Shown here one piece after another: positions 1-11,740 of a stretch of 64,000 nt of DNA; positions within the stretch are counted from its first letter, which is position 1, and every line of letters starts with the position of its first letter. The stretch covers positions 806,001 through 870,000 of the forward strand of contig OX387202.1 in assembly GCA_947561715.1 (NCBI GenBank). Reading direction: 5' to 3'. Source of the DNA: Ascidia mentula (Eukaryota; Chordata; Ascidiacea; Phlebobranchia; Ascidiidae). The position numbers and the translations under genes are program-made. Below the pieces are notes generated by a model. It made no database searches and was not told where the DNA came from. It worked only from the letters and a program-made list of their open reading frames with translations.

Positions 1-819
1 TCGGACGAGGACGGCGATTGTCTTTGCATTGCGAATTCGCAAGAAAACGCCGAGCTTTTGCATAATGGTGTTGCAATGTGCTTCAAACCGAAAGCTGTTT
101 TCTCAGCCGATAAATATTTGGTCCCCATTGTAGTAGATTGCCAGTATTATAAATGTTTCGTCTCCAGAGTGCTCGCCGATCACATCACAGGTTATGGCCA
201 CAATTAAAAGAATTTGTTCGTCGCTCGATGCAATTCGATGATGGATGAATTCCCACTGACCCCGGACTCCCCTACATAAGGCCCGATTAAGGCACCCGAT
301 TCGCAACTATATTAAACGGTATATTTAGGGGGGGGGGATGTGACGCCTTGGGGCTAGAATAAAAATGTTATGACGCAGAACGGACGCATATAATTTCCCC
401 TTCAACACAGAATTAACTTTCGCGCCCTGTTTATATGTTATCGTGTTTGTGACAAAAGGCCTCGAGGGCGGGAATGAAATGGCGCAGAACAGAATTTTAT
501 GAAATCGGGTATGGTTTATGCGATTGTGTTCTGCTTTTTCGCTTCTTATTCTGTGTATGCGTGTGTTTATAGGGAGCTCGCACTTTTCCTGCAAGGAATA
601 AAATATCGCCTGTCCAGGTGTATTAGTCGCAATAAGCACTCAGCGAATAAATCTTTCTATACAGGTTAGCCACAAAACGCTCCACGAACAGATCACTTCC
701 ATACAAGTCACGTGAAAAATGTCCACAATTTCATGCAGTTCGTAGCTGCGTAGCAATGCGAAAAAAAGCACAATGTGCTAAAATGCCCTGGCCACAGCTA
801 ATCGAGGAAGAACTTTGGA
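1..819. other. left-edge sequence, probable continuation of decayed element
   Basis: I recognise no protein here with confidence. The base composition is richer in GC and CpG than most of the window and like the adjoining 820-2400 stretch. It contains minus-strand open frames of 67 residues (306 to 103) and 104 residues (639 to 325) that match nothing I know. A run of ten G lies at 328-339. I infer that it belongs to the same degraded mobile element as the fragments to its right. Confidence 0.35.
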
Positions 820-1043
820 CAACTCTTGTATTAAATTTCCACATCAGCGTCGTGTGCTTGCAAAAATGCTCTGAACTCTTGAAAGTAGGGCGGTCTTGCG
901 AAAATGTCAAACATTTCACCATGCCCGAGAGCATCAAAACAAGTCACTACTAACAACAGCTCGTCACGGGCGGAAACACCGCGAAACACGCGTGACGCTG
1001 CAGGGTCACGTGCCAGCAAGCCACCGATTCTCAATTCGTCCAT
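820..1043 (-). pseudogene. adenain-like cysteine protease remnant (Polinton/adintovirus-like)
   Basis: This is a short minus-strand frame of about 70 residues. It shows an N-terminal FRGVSARDELL-like motif and then FDALGHGEMFDIFARPP, which resembles the FFD..G..E.FDS.G.PP segment of adenovirus-type (Ulp1-fold) proteases carried by Polintons and related elements. The middle part, which should hold the catalytic His region, is missing, so the fragment is broken and cannot be active. It lies downstream of the capsid-like remnant on the same strand, as expected for one decayed element. The family assignment rests on motif memory only, not a database search. Confidence 0.45.
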
Positions 1044-1099
1044 AAGGTCACGAGGGTAAATCCGTAATTACGTTGCGAAAGCGGTCCAACTCGATAAAG

Positions 1100-1935
1100 T
1101 TGTCAAATTCGCAAAAAGCAATTATAGCCACTGGTGCTGCGGCGATAAATTGCTTCTGCTGTACCGGCCGTTTTGAAAATCCGGTTGGAATGCTTTTGCC
1201 GGTTGTGTACGTCCGCCCACGTGTAACGATAAGTGATTAATGTTCATATGTTTGAACTCGAATGATTTCGTTCCCAACTCGAATGATTTCGCCTTCCACG
1301 AAGTCCAAGACAACCCTGACAGGAATCTGCCGGGTCACGTGTGTATCGCACACGGTCGTTTAACTCCCGCCGGCGATCGTAAATACGCGAACTTCCGAAC
1401 GACGCAGTGGGTACAGGGCCGAGTGAGATTGGGGCGTTTTCTAATGCGCCAAAGTGATGCTGAGGGCTTCACTTTACGAACGAATAACCGGACATCGATA
1501 ACTTTTACAGACTGGCGTCGGCGCCCGCCATGACGGCGAATTGATTTTTGTCACTCCTGAGACGAAGGCGTATGCCGACGCTGTTTAACACATAACGCTG
1601 CTGCTGACTCATATCGCAGTGGAGTTTATACAGGATTTCGTTAGGGCGTTCTTCGCTTCCGATCCAAAGGAAAAGTGGGTTTCGATATGCGTTTTGTATG
1701 CATAATTGTTGCTGGCCGGCGTCACTGTCTTATTATTGAGAGACAGTTCTATTTGACGGAAAAGCGCATGCGCAAAAGAGTTTGACGGTGCCACTGTGAT
1801 ATCGGCGTCATGTCTGTACCATCCGCTTTGGTAACGCGCAACGTACGAGATAATAGCTTGTCGTTCAAGTCGATGTAGTGCTCTCCGTCGGCGGCAATGT
1901 AAAAATCATACAGCGTCTGTTACCGTGGCTAAGGG
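1100..1935 (-). pseudogene. frameshifted F54H12.2-like capsid-type protein of a Polinton-like element
   Basis: Several minus-strand fragments in different frames resemble successive parts of one protein family: the F54H12.2-like proteins of metazoan Polinton/adintovirus-like elements. From the upstream end there is a segment with EHYIDLNDKLLSRTLRVTKADG near 1895-1820. A segment with FAHALFRQIELSLNNKTVTP and YKTHIETHFSFGSEAK follows at 1794-1612. A later segment has FEFKHMNINHLSLHVGG near 1250. Each change of frame marks a break, so this is a pseudogene. It sits between a small basic-protein fragment and a protease-like fragment on the same strand. The exact family needs a profile search. Confidence 0.5.
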
Positions 1936-1966
1936 CAGATGTTCGACCAGGAGCGACAACGAAACA

Positions 1967-2395
1967 CTAAACTGGGTACACCTCATCGCCATCCTTCAAG
2001 CGAAAGTATCGCCACCTGTGTTTGCCAGCCGTTTTTTTGCGTTTGCTTTCCGTGACCTGCTCACCGGGTGGCGACTCTAGGCTACGACTCGCGGTGGATA
2101 ATAAACCACGAGCCGCCAGACGCGATCTCTTTGCAGCGCCTTTCCGCGGTGGCCGACCCGTCAAGAATTGACTTGCGAAGCCCACCCTCGATTCCAAAGA
2201 CTGTTTTCCTACTTGTCGCACGCTCGAATTCATAACAGGCAACACGGCGCGCCCCAAACTTGCGAACAATCCACCCAATCCACGGCCGCGTTGCGAACGC
2301 GAAGAACCGGCGAAATGGGGCAAGCCGCCGCCTTCCTCATAATTCCGAATGTCGACATCGGCGTTGTACGGTTTCTGGACTTTTGCGAAAGTCAC
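1967..2395 (-). pseudogene. small glycine/arginine-rich basic protein of Polinton-like element
   Basis: This is an open minus-strand frame of 142 codons. Its central part (GRGLGGLFASLGRAVLP, then a basic GRPPRKGAAKRSR segment) resembles the short G-rich, Arg/Lys-rich proteins found next to F54H12.2-like proteins in Polinton-like elements, which have been compared with adenovirus core proteins. The C-terminal basic stretch (SKRKKTAGKHRWR) fits a nucleic-acid-binding role. It is the first fragment in transcription order. The frame is intact here, but its neighbours are broken, so the element as a whole is dead in this window. Confidence 0.45.
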
Positions 2396-2663
2396 GAACG
2401 AATTCCACCAGAGGGCACTAACAGAGCGCGACTGTACGATGTCTGTGTAGACCAGGGGTTCCCAACCTTTTTTGCTGCTCGTACCCCGTTGTCAGGTCAG
2501 AGCACTTTTCGTACCCCCTCCTTATTTTCTATTCAAGACTTCATGTCTATACTTGTTTCGTAAATTGTTCGGCCACTACAGTATCATACCTCGAAGTTAT
2601 TGCGGAATTCCATTCATTGCGTATGTTATGACTGTAAACAAGTCGCTTCTATCGGGCTGGCGA
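2396..2663. other. spacer with a hAT-like terminal motif
   Basis: No gene is visible. The word CAGGGGTTCCCAACC at 2453 looks like a hAT transposon end. I did not find the matching inverted end nearby, so this may be a solo or truncated end. Confidence 0.3.
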
Positions 2664-3549
2664 CAACATTTGTGTGCCCAAACCCATGTAACATTTGTGT
2701 GCCCAAACCCATGTAACATTTGTCAACCCACACCCATGTAACATTTGGCAGCCCACACCAATGTAACATTTGGCAACCCACACCAATGTAACATTTGGCA
2801 GCCCACACCCATGTAACATTTGGCAACCCACACCAATGTAACATTTGGCAGCCCACACCCATGTAACATTTGGCAACCCACACCAATGTAACATTTGGCA
2901 GCCCACACCCATGTAACATTTGGCAACCCAAACCCATGTAACATTTGGCAGCCCACACCCATGTAACATTTGGCAACCCACACCCATGTAACATTTGTGT
3001 GCCCAAACCCATGTAACATTTGGCAACCCACACCAATGTAACATTTGTGTGCCCAAACCCATGTAACATTTGGCAGCCCAAACCCATGTAACATTTGTCA
3101 ACCCACACCAATGTAACATTTGGCAGCCCACACCAATGTAACATTTGGCAACCCACACCCATGTAACATTTGTCAACCCACACCAATGTAACATTTGGCA
3201 GCCCACACCCATGTAATATTTGTGTGCCCAAACCCATGTAACATTTGGCAGCCCAAACCCATGTAACATTTGTCAACCCACACCAATGTAACATTTGGCA
3301 TCCCACACCAATGTAACATTTGGCAACCCACACCCATGTAACATTTGGCAACCCACACCCATGTAACATTTGTGTGCCCAAACCCATGTAACATTTGGCA
3401 GCCCAAACCCATGTAACATTTGTCAACCCACACCAATGTAACATTTGGCAGCCCACACCAATGTAACATTTGGCAACCCACACCCATGTAACATTTGTCA
3501 ACCCACACCAATGTAACATTTGGCAGCCCACACCCATGTAATATTTGTG
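2664..3549. repeat. 25-bp minisatellite, about 35 copies
   Basis: The unit is 25 bp with the core ATGTAACATTTGG followed by a variable segment (gcagccc, caaccc, gtgtgccc or gtcaaccc) and a run of CACACC or CAAACCC. Units follow head to tail without spacers. A rare unit variant (ATGTAATATTT) occurs at about 3213 and again at about 3538, 325 bp (13 units) apart, and the roughly 175 bp before each is identical, so the array grew by block duplication. Because 75 bp is 25 codons, long open frames arise on the minus strand; I treat them as artefacts of the period. Confidence 0.95.
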
Positions 3550-5299
3550 ACGTACTGCACAGCTTTTGTATATTCTAGGGTGGCAAGTTACCCATGTGTG
3601 ACAACACTTTATTCTACCAATGTTCACTCACATTTTTCCTGTATTTTTGACTGTAAGTTGGGTTGTTGTGGTGCTGTATGTTGAACAAAGTTGACCGATT
3701 GTGGAGTTGCATGTTGAACAACTTTGACCTGGTGTTTGATCGTAACTGGTCCGATATAGACTGGTCCAGTTGTGTGGATGTGTTGGTCGCCAAAGACAGG
3801 GCCTTCTCCTTGGATATTCTGCATGTGACGTGTTAAAAAGTCAGGTTTGAAATAGACAGTTAGGTGTACTTGATGTGTAGTTGATACAACGAAAATATCG
3901 ACAAGTTCCCCTTTCTCAAACAGAATATTTTGTAACAACAAGTTATTTTAATTAACTATGTACTGATCTTCTGGCATAAACGTAGTTTATTTTTACGACG
4001 TTTCGTCTGCCATGCGGCGAGACTGCATCAGTTAGTTAATTGCAATATGCCTGGCAGCAACAGGAATTTCAAATTATTCTAGTTCATTAGAAACAAAACA
4101 CAATGAAGAAATTAAGTGATTTTTATCAGAAATAAACAACACATGAATTGGTCTCAAAATGAAAATCCAACCTCGTCATGCATTGATTGAAAATACCAGC
4201 AGGCCTAGCAACGTTTACCACACATGGGAGTCACCGACTTACAATTTTACGTTGTGCAGATGTCCCTGGAACATCAGTTATGTCATGTTGGCTGGTCGTT
4301 GGTAGAAGATCCAACATTTGTGAGAGATCATCGACATCTCTTGAACTCCCAGCTAGATTGATAGATGAATGTTTAAGTGTTGTATGAAACATTTTAATTT
4401 TAATCTCATTAAACTGATTTGTGAACATGCATGAAGCTCAAGTTGTAGCAGTTAAACTATTTCATGTGGTAAATTTCATGTGGTAAACTAAGCAAAGGGA
4501 TTACATTCACTGAACCAACTTATTTCTAGAGCGCTCATGTATTTATATAAGTTGACTTAACGTCACCTTGTTCTTGTGGAGCAGATGATGACATGTTTGT
4601 CCGAAAGTTTCAACGTTCCTTCAATGTTTGCTAGGAAATATGCTTGTTACGAGTTTAGCAACAGACAACAGTATATTACAAACTTTCGTGACGCTTATGT
4701 TAATTAAATAGAAACATTTTAAGCTGATATCATTGCATTGAGGTCAATTAATGTTTTGATTATTGGTGTGAAAAATAAAACCTAAATACACTAGATCTAC
4801 AGGCTTCACAGCCCAGGCACTGCAGCCTAGCTGGATCAGCCACTTTTCCCTGACAAAATTTGCTCGCTATGATTTCTGTCGAAACTCTTACCTTAAAGTT
4901 GCGGAAGTTGGTTTTCAAATACCACGTGATGCAAGTTTTATTTGCACATTGTAAGGCAAAATCACATATAGTCTCATTCTTTACACAAGAAGAAAACGTA
5001 TTTCCTAAATCAACAAACATGTAAAATGTGCAAAGGTTTAGTTAACACTTTGGTACAAAGCACCACAATACAAGAGACTGACAAACAATTCTCCATTACT
5101 ATTTGGCAGTCCTCGGGATATTGATAAGTTATTTGTAAGACAATCAAAACAGCACGTCCTGTGCAACCTGTTGCAAATTATCAATCCATGTGCGATTCTA
5201 TGGAAACCAACATCACATGGGCGCCTATACGAACTCACATTATAATAAATGTTGTTTTAATCGTGCGTTTTTGTATCTTTTATCGTGTTTGGAATTTTA
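3550..5299. other. intergenic stretch, no recognised gene
   Basis: There is no gene I can support. The longest suggestive frame is minus strand 3941 to 3624 (105 residues) with an internal near-repeat (VVQHATPQSVN / FVQHTAPQQPN) that comes from a duplicated nucleotide segment. No splice-consistent neighbours or family motifs were seen. The rest is AT-rich, low-information sequence. Confidence 0.5.
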
Positions 5300-5925
5300 T
5301 AAGTATTATATGAGACCTAATATTAAACTTCCCAAGCGGAGATATAACGGCTACCCCCTTTATTTTGTGTGGAGAAAAAAATGAGAAGTTTTGGTAAATG
5401 GGTTTGTAATCGAAAAATGTGTGCTTGATCAATGCATGAGTACTTTTGTCTTGATCAATACATGTTTATAAACTTTGTGTTTATTCAATATCACGATTGC
5501 TTCCTGAGTAGGGAGATTTTAAGCGAACGCTGAGGTTGCTTGATTACTTCCTTGAGCTGGTGATGAATGTGAGGGGAAACCTTTACTGTCATAACGCAAA
5601 CACCCAGACCAGACATCGATAATCTAACCGCGGAATAAAACCAAACTCTGTAATATCTCAATCGACCTGTACTGGTTTCACATTCAAGACTCATCACTGT
5701 TTATTACGTTGTTCAAGAATGCGACTGCGGGAAATTTTATTTGAAGTACAACCTTATTTTGTTCAAAATACCTCTGCAATTTACACTGTAATATTAAACT
5801 GATCATTTCCTTTCAGAGATCCAGCAAAAAGTGCCCCGACCGCACAATGGGACGATGTGGTTGGCGACAAACACCGATGCCTGATGCGAACCATTTCTAC
5901 TCATGAGCGACATCTACCGTCCTAG
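5300..5925 (+). repeat. dispersed duplicate block, copy 1, with exon-like end
   Basis: This block closely matches 7166-7730 in the same orientation, with scattered substitutions and small indels. Near its end, a pyrimidine tract and TTTCAG (ending 5816) precede an open frame beginning DPAKSAPTAQWDDVVGDKH and ending at a TAG at 5923-5925. The block may be a repeat family or a tandemly duplicated exon with its intron. No protein family was recognised. Confidence 0.7.
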
Positions 5926-7165
5926 GTCAAACAATTCCTTATTAAACTGATTGGTTTGTAATATCTAAAGCGCGGGTCGCAACCCATCGCCAGTGTGACT
6001 CTCTGTGATCCTACGTCAGAGGGTGATTCACTGCGACAAATTTGAAGTCACGTGACAACTGTTTTAACTTTTTGCCACTTTATTTCTTGTGTTTATTTTT
6101 CATTCACGAAGTAGTTTTGTTCAAACCTAAATGAAATAATCTTTAAACAACAAATCTCTCTGTCCGTTATTGTGAAAGCGAGACCAGTGCTTCAGTCAAA
6201 AGCTGCACTGAAGAGACCTCACAGGTAGAAACAGTGTTTACACCTGTTTTTAGCTGCCAAGGATTTCATTTGTTCATCTTTATTCTATTTTTAATGGAAT
6301 CATATCCATATTATCCGCCTAACCTTAAAACACCAACACTTCGCAATTCGTTGAAACCTCTGCCAACTCATATCCTTACTCACAACAAAACACTGATAAA
6401 TTTAAGATATCAGTTCCAGTGCTTATTCATTCCACGGGTAAATCCATTACATTTCCTTCACTCGTGACAAGCAACATGAGGGTTTAGTTAAGCCCTCCAC
6501 TGTCTGTAACAATATTCAACCATTGAGGAAACTTCCATAAATGCTCAAAACAGGAAACAGAATATTCCCACGCCCAGTGGTTCTCAACTTTCATGAATCC
6601 GGTGACGCATTTCCAGCTAACAAAATGTTACACCGACGCAACAAAAAATGTTGACCACTTTTAGAGGCAATGAAACTACGGTTTTGTTAAACTTCTTTAG
6701 GTATGAATTCACCAACGTATATCAAAACGTTTATCATTGCAGTAGCGAAAAGGTGAAGGAATATGATATGGGATAAAATTCTTTACCCTTCAAGTAAAAG
6801 CTTGTGGCGCCCCAACCAATGCGACGTCTTTTCAATGCAAGGGGCCAAAGGCGGTGCTGCGACAAAATATAACAAGTAGTTGAAGAAACAGCAATAACAC
6901 AAATTGTTGCTTGGAGGTGTTTGTTGTGATTCGTCCCTTTCCATAGAACCTCGACCTCGTCTGAGGCGACCCAGGTTCGACCAATTAACCCATCAACCTT
7001 GTCTTACTTGCATTTCTCGACGTGATATGACGTCGATGATATATTTAAGGTTTCTCGCCTTCCTGGTCACCTCGCTTGCTCTATCATATTCACTACACGA
7101 ACTTCATTGCACAGCGACCATCGTGTTGACCGCTGTCATCTCAACCGGCCGAGATTTTAGGCTGT
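5926..7165. other. spacer between duplicate blocks
   Basis: No gene is recognised. The word CAGTGGTTCTCAACTT at 6575 resembles a hAT transposon terminus, but no inverted partner was found. Short open frames (for example plus 6234-6467 and 6904-7167) have no motif support. Confidence 0.4.
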
Positions 7166-7730
7166 AAAGTATTATATGACGCCTAATATTGAACTTCCCA
7201 AGCAGAGATATAACGGTTACCCTCTTTCTGTGTGGAGAAATTAGAAGATTTGTTTAATGTGGATCGGCTTATGACTGAAAACTTTGTATTTATTCAATAC
7301 CATGATTGCTTCCCGAGTAGGGAGATTTTAAGCGGTGGCGGAGGTTGCTTGATTACTTCCTTGAACTGGTGATGAATGTGAAGCGAAACCTTTACTGTCA
7401 TAACGCAAACATCCAGACCAGACATCGATAATCTAACCGCGGAATAAAACCAAACTCTGTAATATCTCAATCGACCTGTACTAGTTTCACATTCAAGACT
7501 CATCACTGTTTATTACGTTGTTCGAGAATGCGACTGCGGGACATTTTATTTGAAGTACAACCTTATTTTGTTCAAAATACCTCTACAATTTACACTGTAA
7601 TATTAAACTGATCATTTCCTTTCAGAGATCCAGCAAAAAGTGTACCGACCGCTCAGTGGGAGGATGTGGTTGGCGACAAACACCGACGTCTGATGCGAAC
7701 CATTTCTACTCATGAGCGACATCTAGCGTT
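7166..7730 (+). repeat. dispersed duplicate block, copy 2, with exon-like end
   Basis: This is the second copy of the block at 5300-5925. The same acceptor-like TTTCAG (ending 7625) precedes an open frame that differs at a few codons (D to E, C to R, A to V, with two silent changes) and then runs a few codons further to a TAA at 7747-7749. Keeping the frame open while collecting silent changes hints at coding use, but I cannot place flanking exons. Confidence 0.65.
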
Positions 7731-7981
7731 GTTTCAAACACACGCATAATGGAGGGTTTGTAACGGACATATCTCATATGCGTGTTGTCACTCGGTGATA
7801 AACGTTGTTCAGTTAACGCCACACAGAGAAGCTTCTTTTCTAAAAATAGTTTCCTATACGAAAGGGTAATTAACACAATGACGATCGTTAGTAAAACATA
7901 TTTGTCTGGCAAAATACAACTCCCTCTGCGCTTCACACATAAATAATCAAAAACAACTTGTGGATTATTTAAAGGCAATTG

Positions 7982-7987
7982 TTTATT
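7982..7987 (-). promoter_or_regulatory. polyadenylation signal of the C18orf21-like gene
   Basis: AATAAA on the minus strand, about 130 bp past the stop codon at 8117. Confidence 0.5.
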
Positions 7988-8116
7988 ACCGACAAAAAAG
8001 ATGAATTAAGAAACAAAAATACATATTGACTCTTTTGCGCATATAAAAAATACACAGAATTGTCACTCCACCCATTTTCCAGTGGATTTGCTGAACGTTT
8101 TATCAGTTGAATAATT

Positions 8117-9504
8117 TTAAGGAAGAGATGAAAGGAAATCCTGTAGACTGTTGTTTATCGATGAGTTTCCCTGTTCCCGTAAAAGATTCGATAATCTTGA
8201 GTTTGAATTTCTTTTTCTCTTGTTCATCCGATTACCACTAGAGGGAGTTACATTTGTCCTTAGTGGAGTTGAGGTTTTGCTTGGGGTTGCCATGGCAACT
8301 GATGACAAAACATACAACAAGACAGTAGTTAATACAAAAACTGATTTTTAATTCCAGAAAAAACAAATTGAAAACGACATTTTGCTGACAGCAATATTGA
8401 TAACGCACCCCCCACCCCCGAGCATTTTAGTCAGATTGCAAACTACTATGGTAATCTGTCTGCAGCTCAAATAAAACCCAGGTTTTAAGAATTACGCAGA
8501 TTGGCAACAAATATAAGAAAAACATGTTTGCAAGTTTGGTACAAAATAAATCACTTGTGAGCTGCAGACAGTTGTGCATGTTGCTTTAAAATATCAGGTC
8601 TCATCAGTGCAGCTGATGACTGACGACAGTCTTGTCGGCTAACTAACCAGGCTGATACTATTCCACATTGTGGTGACTTTACAGTCTATGTCAATCCATA
8701 GATATGAACCACAGTAAAACACATTAGGCAACTGCTTGGAACCATATATTACTATGTAAGTTTACAACAATGCACTGTGTTTACCTTAACATATATTATA
8801 ACAATGGTTTACCGTGAAGTTGTGATTCTCCATTGATTTCATTCAGGTTTTCTCGACTTGAACCAAACAACTTGTTAAAGTAACCACAAACTTTGCACGT
8901 CAAACTTATGCTTGTTTGAGATTCAAGATATTTTTTCACCAAACGTTTTTCCTTTGCATTTGCTCTCACTCCAATTTTCCTTTTCATTCTGCTTAGACTC
9001 CGCTTAACTTTTTTGTCAAACCTCATCTTTGGTTTGATTGTCAACATGGAATTATTCGGGGTAAAAATGCTTCCACACTTCTGGCAGAACTGGGCAGAGG
9101 CTTTCACATTTTCTACAAAATATTAAAAAGGTAAAACTTTTCACCAATAGTAAACTTTATATGAAAAAAACATCAGAACCATTTAAGTAAATATGAGTTA
9201 ATCCATAGGACAACAAAGTTATCATTGTCAGAATATAAATCATCTGAAATAAGTTGAAGATCTTATATGATGTTTACAGTAACATGTGTAAAAACATGTA
9301 GAACATACCTAGTTTCAAAACACATTTGCTTTGCATGAATTGAGTCCTGCAAATAAATAAAAATATTTTTAAAAGTTTTTTAATATGATTCGTAAACTTA
9401 TACCACTGCAATTAAATTTCACATTGATGTCATTTGACCAAAATACTTTTACTTCAATTAACTTACATAATGTTGCGAGATACTTGACAGTTTTTGACGG
9501 CCAT
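8117..9504 (-). CDS. C18orf21: C18orf21-like protein (RNase MRP-associated family)
   Basis: Four exons on the minus strand, 9467-9504, 9309-9346, 8813-9112 and 8117-8298, join in frame with GT-AG introns and give 185 residues; the human protein is about 220. The N-terminal third carries a CxxC knuckle (FCQKCGSIF), then a basic segment with KPKMRFDKKVKR, then LVKKYLE and a second CxxC (LTCKVCGYF), so the layout is a four-cysteine zinc-binding domain. The C-terminus ends LQDFLSSLP, like the conserved FLSSL tail of the family. Human C18orf21 has been reported as an RNase MRP subunit, so a nucleolar role in rRNA processing is inferred. The start ATG at 9504 lies only about 95 bp from the edge of the large foldback element, so the native promoter must be very short or has been altered by the insertion. 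Confidence 0.8.
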
Positions 9505-9588
9505 TAAATTTGCCGCCCTCCATTGAAATTGCAAAGTTATTTTATCAGAGGAGGTGGTTGAAGTTTCCATAATATTTAAATCTACAGA

Positions 9589-9598
9589 TTTCTGTTCA
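9589..9598. repeat. target-site duplication, left copy
   Basis: TTTCTGTTCA directly left of the element end CCACCCTCATTCTGG. The identical word lies directly right of the element at 13818-13827. Counting the shared A differently gives 8 bp instead of 10 bp. Confidence 0.8.
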
Positions 9599-9865
9599 CC
9601 ACCCTCATTCTGGCAGAATTCTGGCAGAATGATTTTGCAAATTTGCCACATTTTGCAAGGTACAACAGGCATTTACTCAAAAATTGGTTTCTTTTGGATT
9701 AGAATCAAATTACAGAGATGAGCAAGCAGTTCAAACCTCAAAAAACATTTAAACAAATTTTTTCGCAGCTGTATCAATCAAAAAAATCGCGAATTAAAAA
9801 AATCGCCTGGTTTTGCGATTCAGCATAATGGCGGCATGCAAAAAACTTCCCTAATACAAAGAATT

Positions 9866-11740
9866 CTGCTCGGCGTTCTTGCAATAGGTGCCAATATTGA
9901 CCAATATCACGAGAACGGAAATTTAATGCTCTACCACATGCAATTAACAAATTTGAAATTAAGGTGCTGGATGACCTTCAAATCGCCCATCGAAGACGAC
10001 CCGCTTTTTGCGAATCAGCAGCATAATGGCGTAATGTCGGCATGCGAAAAACTTCCCTATTAAAACAATTCTGCTCGGCGTTCTTGCAATAGGTGCCAAT
10101 ATTGACCAATATCACGAGAACGGAAATTTAATGCTCTACCACATGCAATTAACAAATTTGAAATTAGAGTGCCGGATGACCTTCAAATCGCCCATCGAAG
10201 ACAACCCGCTTTTTGCGAATCAGCAGCATAATGGCGTAATGTCGGCATGCGAAAAACTTCCCTATTAAAACAATTCTGCTCGGCGTTCTTGCAATAGGTG
10301 CCAATATTGACCAATATCACGAGAACGGAAATTTAATGCTCTACCACATGCAATTAACAAATTTGAAATTAAGGTGCCGGATGACCTTCAAATCGCCCAT
10401 CGAAGACGACCCGCTTTTTGTGAATCAGCAGCATAATGGCGTAATGTCGGCATGCGAAAAACTTCCCTATTAAAACAGTTCTGCTCGGCGTTCTTGCAAT
10501 AGGTGCCAATATTGACCAATATCACGAGAACGGAAATTTAATGCTGTACCACATGCAATTAACAAATTTGAAATTAGAGTGCCGGATGACCTTCAAATCG
10601 CCCATCGAAGACGACCCGCTTTTTGCGAATCAGCAGCATAATGGCGTAATGTCGGCATGCGAAAAACTTCCCTATTAAAACAATTCTGCTCGGCGTTCTT
10701 GCAATAGGTGCCAATATTGACCAATATCACGAGAACGGAAATTTAATGCTCTACCACATGCAATTAACAAATTTGAAATTAAGGTGCCGGATGACCTTCA
10801 AATCGCCCATCGAAGACGACCCGCTTTTTGCGAATCAGCAGCATAATGGCGTAATGTCGGCATGCGAAAAACTTCCCTATTAAAACAATTCTGCTCGGCG
10901 TTCTTGCAATAGGTGCCAATATTGACCAATATCACGAGAACGGAAATTTAATGCTCTACCACATGCAATTAACAAATTTGAAATTAAGGTGCCGGATGAC
11001 CTTCAAATCGCCCATCGAAGACGACCCGCTTTTTGTGAATCAGCAGCATAATGGCGTAATGTCGGCATGCGAAAAACTTCCCTATTAAAACAGTTCTGCT
11101 CGGCGTTCTTGCAATAGGTGCCAATATTGACCAATATCACGAGAACGGAAATTTAATGCTGTACCACATGCAATTAACAAATTTGAAATTAGAGTGCCGG
11201 ATGACCTTCAAATCGCCCATCGAAGACGACCCGCTTTTTGCGAATCAGCAGCATAATGGCGTAATGTCGGCATGCGAAAAACTTCCCTATTAAAACAATT
11301 CTGCTCGGCGTTCTTGCAATAGGTGCCAATATTGACCAATATCACGAGAACGGAAATTTAATGCTCTACCACATGCAATTAACAAATTTGAAATTAAGGT
11401 GCCGGATGACCTTCAAATCGCCCATCGAAGACGACCCGCTTTTTGCGAATCAGCAGCATAATGGCGTAATGTCGGCATGTGAAAAACTTCCCTATTAAAA
11501 CAATTCTGCTCGGCGTTCTTGCAATAGGTGCCAATATTGACCAATATCACAAGAACGGAAATTTAATGCTCTACCACATGCAATTAACAAATTTGAAATT
11601 AAGGTGCCGGATGACCTTCAAATCGCCCATCGAAGACGACCCGCTTTTTGCGAATCAGCAGCATAATGGCGTAATGTCGGCATGCGAAAAACTTCCCTAT
11701 TAAAACAGTTCTGCTCGGCGTTCTTGCAATAGGTGCCAAT
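9866..11740 (+). repeat. left array: nine 205-bp units plus a partial unit
   Basis: The word CTGCTCGGCGTTCTTGC recurs at 9866, 10071, 10276, 10481, 10686, 10891, 11096, 11301, 11506 and 11711, exactly 205 bp apart each time. Units differ at a few diagnostic sites (AAGGTGCC or AGAGTGCC, CTCTACC or CTGTACC, GCGAAT or GTGAAT, CAATT or CAGTT). Units 3-4-5 repeat as units 6-7-8, a 615-bp higher-order period. Each unit also holds a short open frame of about 75 codons, but 205 is not a multiple of three, so it does not continue. Confidence 0.97.

Noticed and set aside
2453-2560. hAT element starting CAGGGGTTCCCAACC
   Set aside because: I could not find an inverted right end or a target duplication, so only a terminal-like word is supported. 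The same holds for 6575, 12672 and 29490.
2664-3549. CRISPR-like direct repeat array
   Set aside because: There are no unique spacers, units abut directly, and the genome is eukaryotic.
2626-3627. Minus-strand frame of 333 codons with a 25-residue peptide repeat
   Set aside because: It is a by-product of the 25-bp minisatellite (three units are 25 codons); all frames stay open and no start or splice context supports translation.
7706-7978. Minus-strand frame with a hydrophobic stretch (possible membrane protein)
   Set aside because: It overlaps the duplicated block, and its hydrophobic run has no family motif or splice partners.
9836-11703. 75-codon frames repeated in the 205-bp units
   Set aside because: 205 is not a multiple of three, so each frame ends within its unit. 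They occur in every copy, including the inverted ones, without coding-type substitution patterns.
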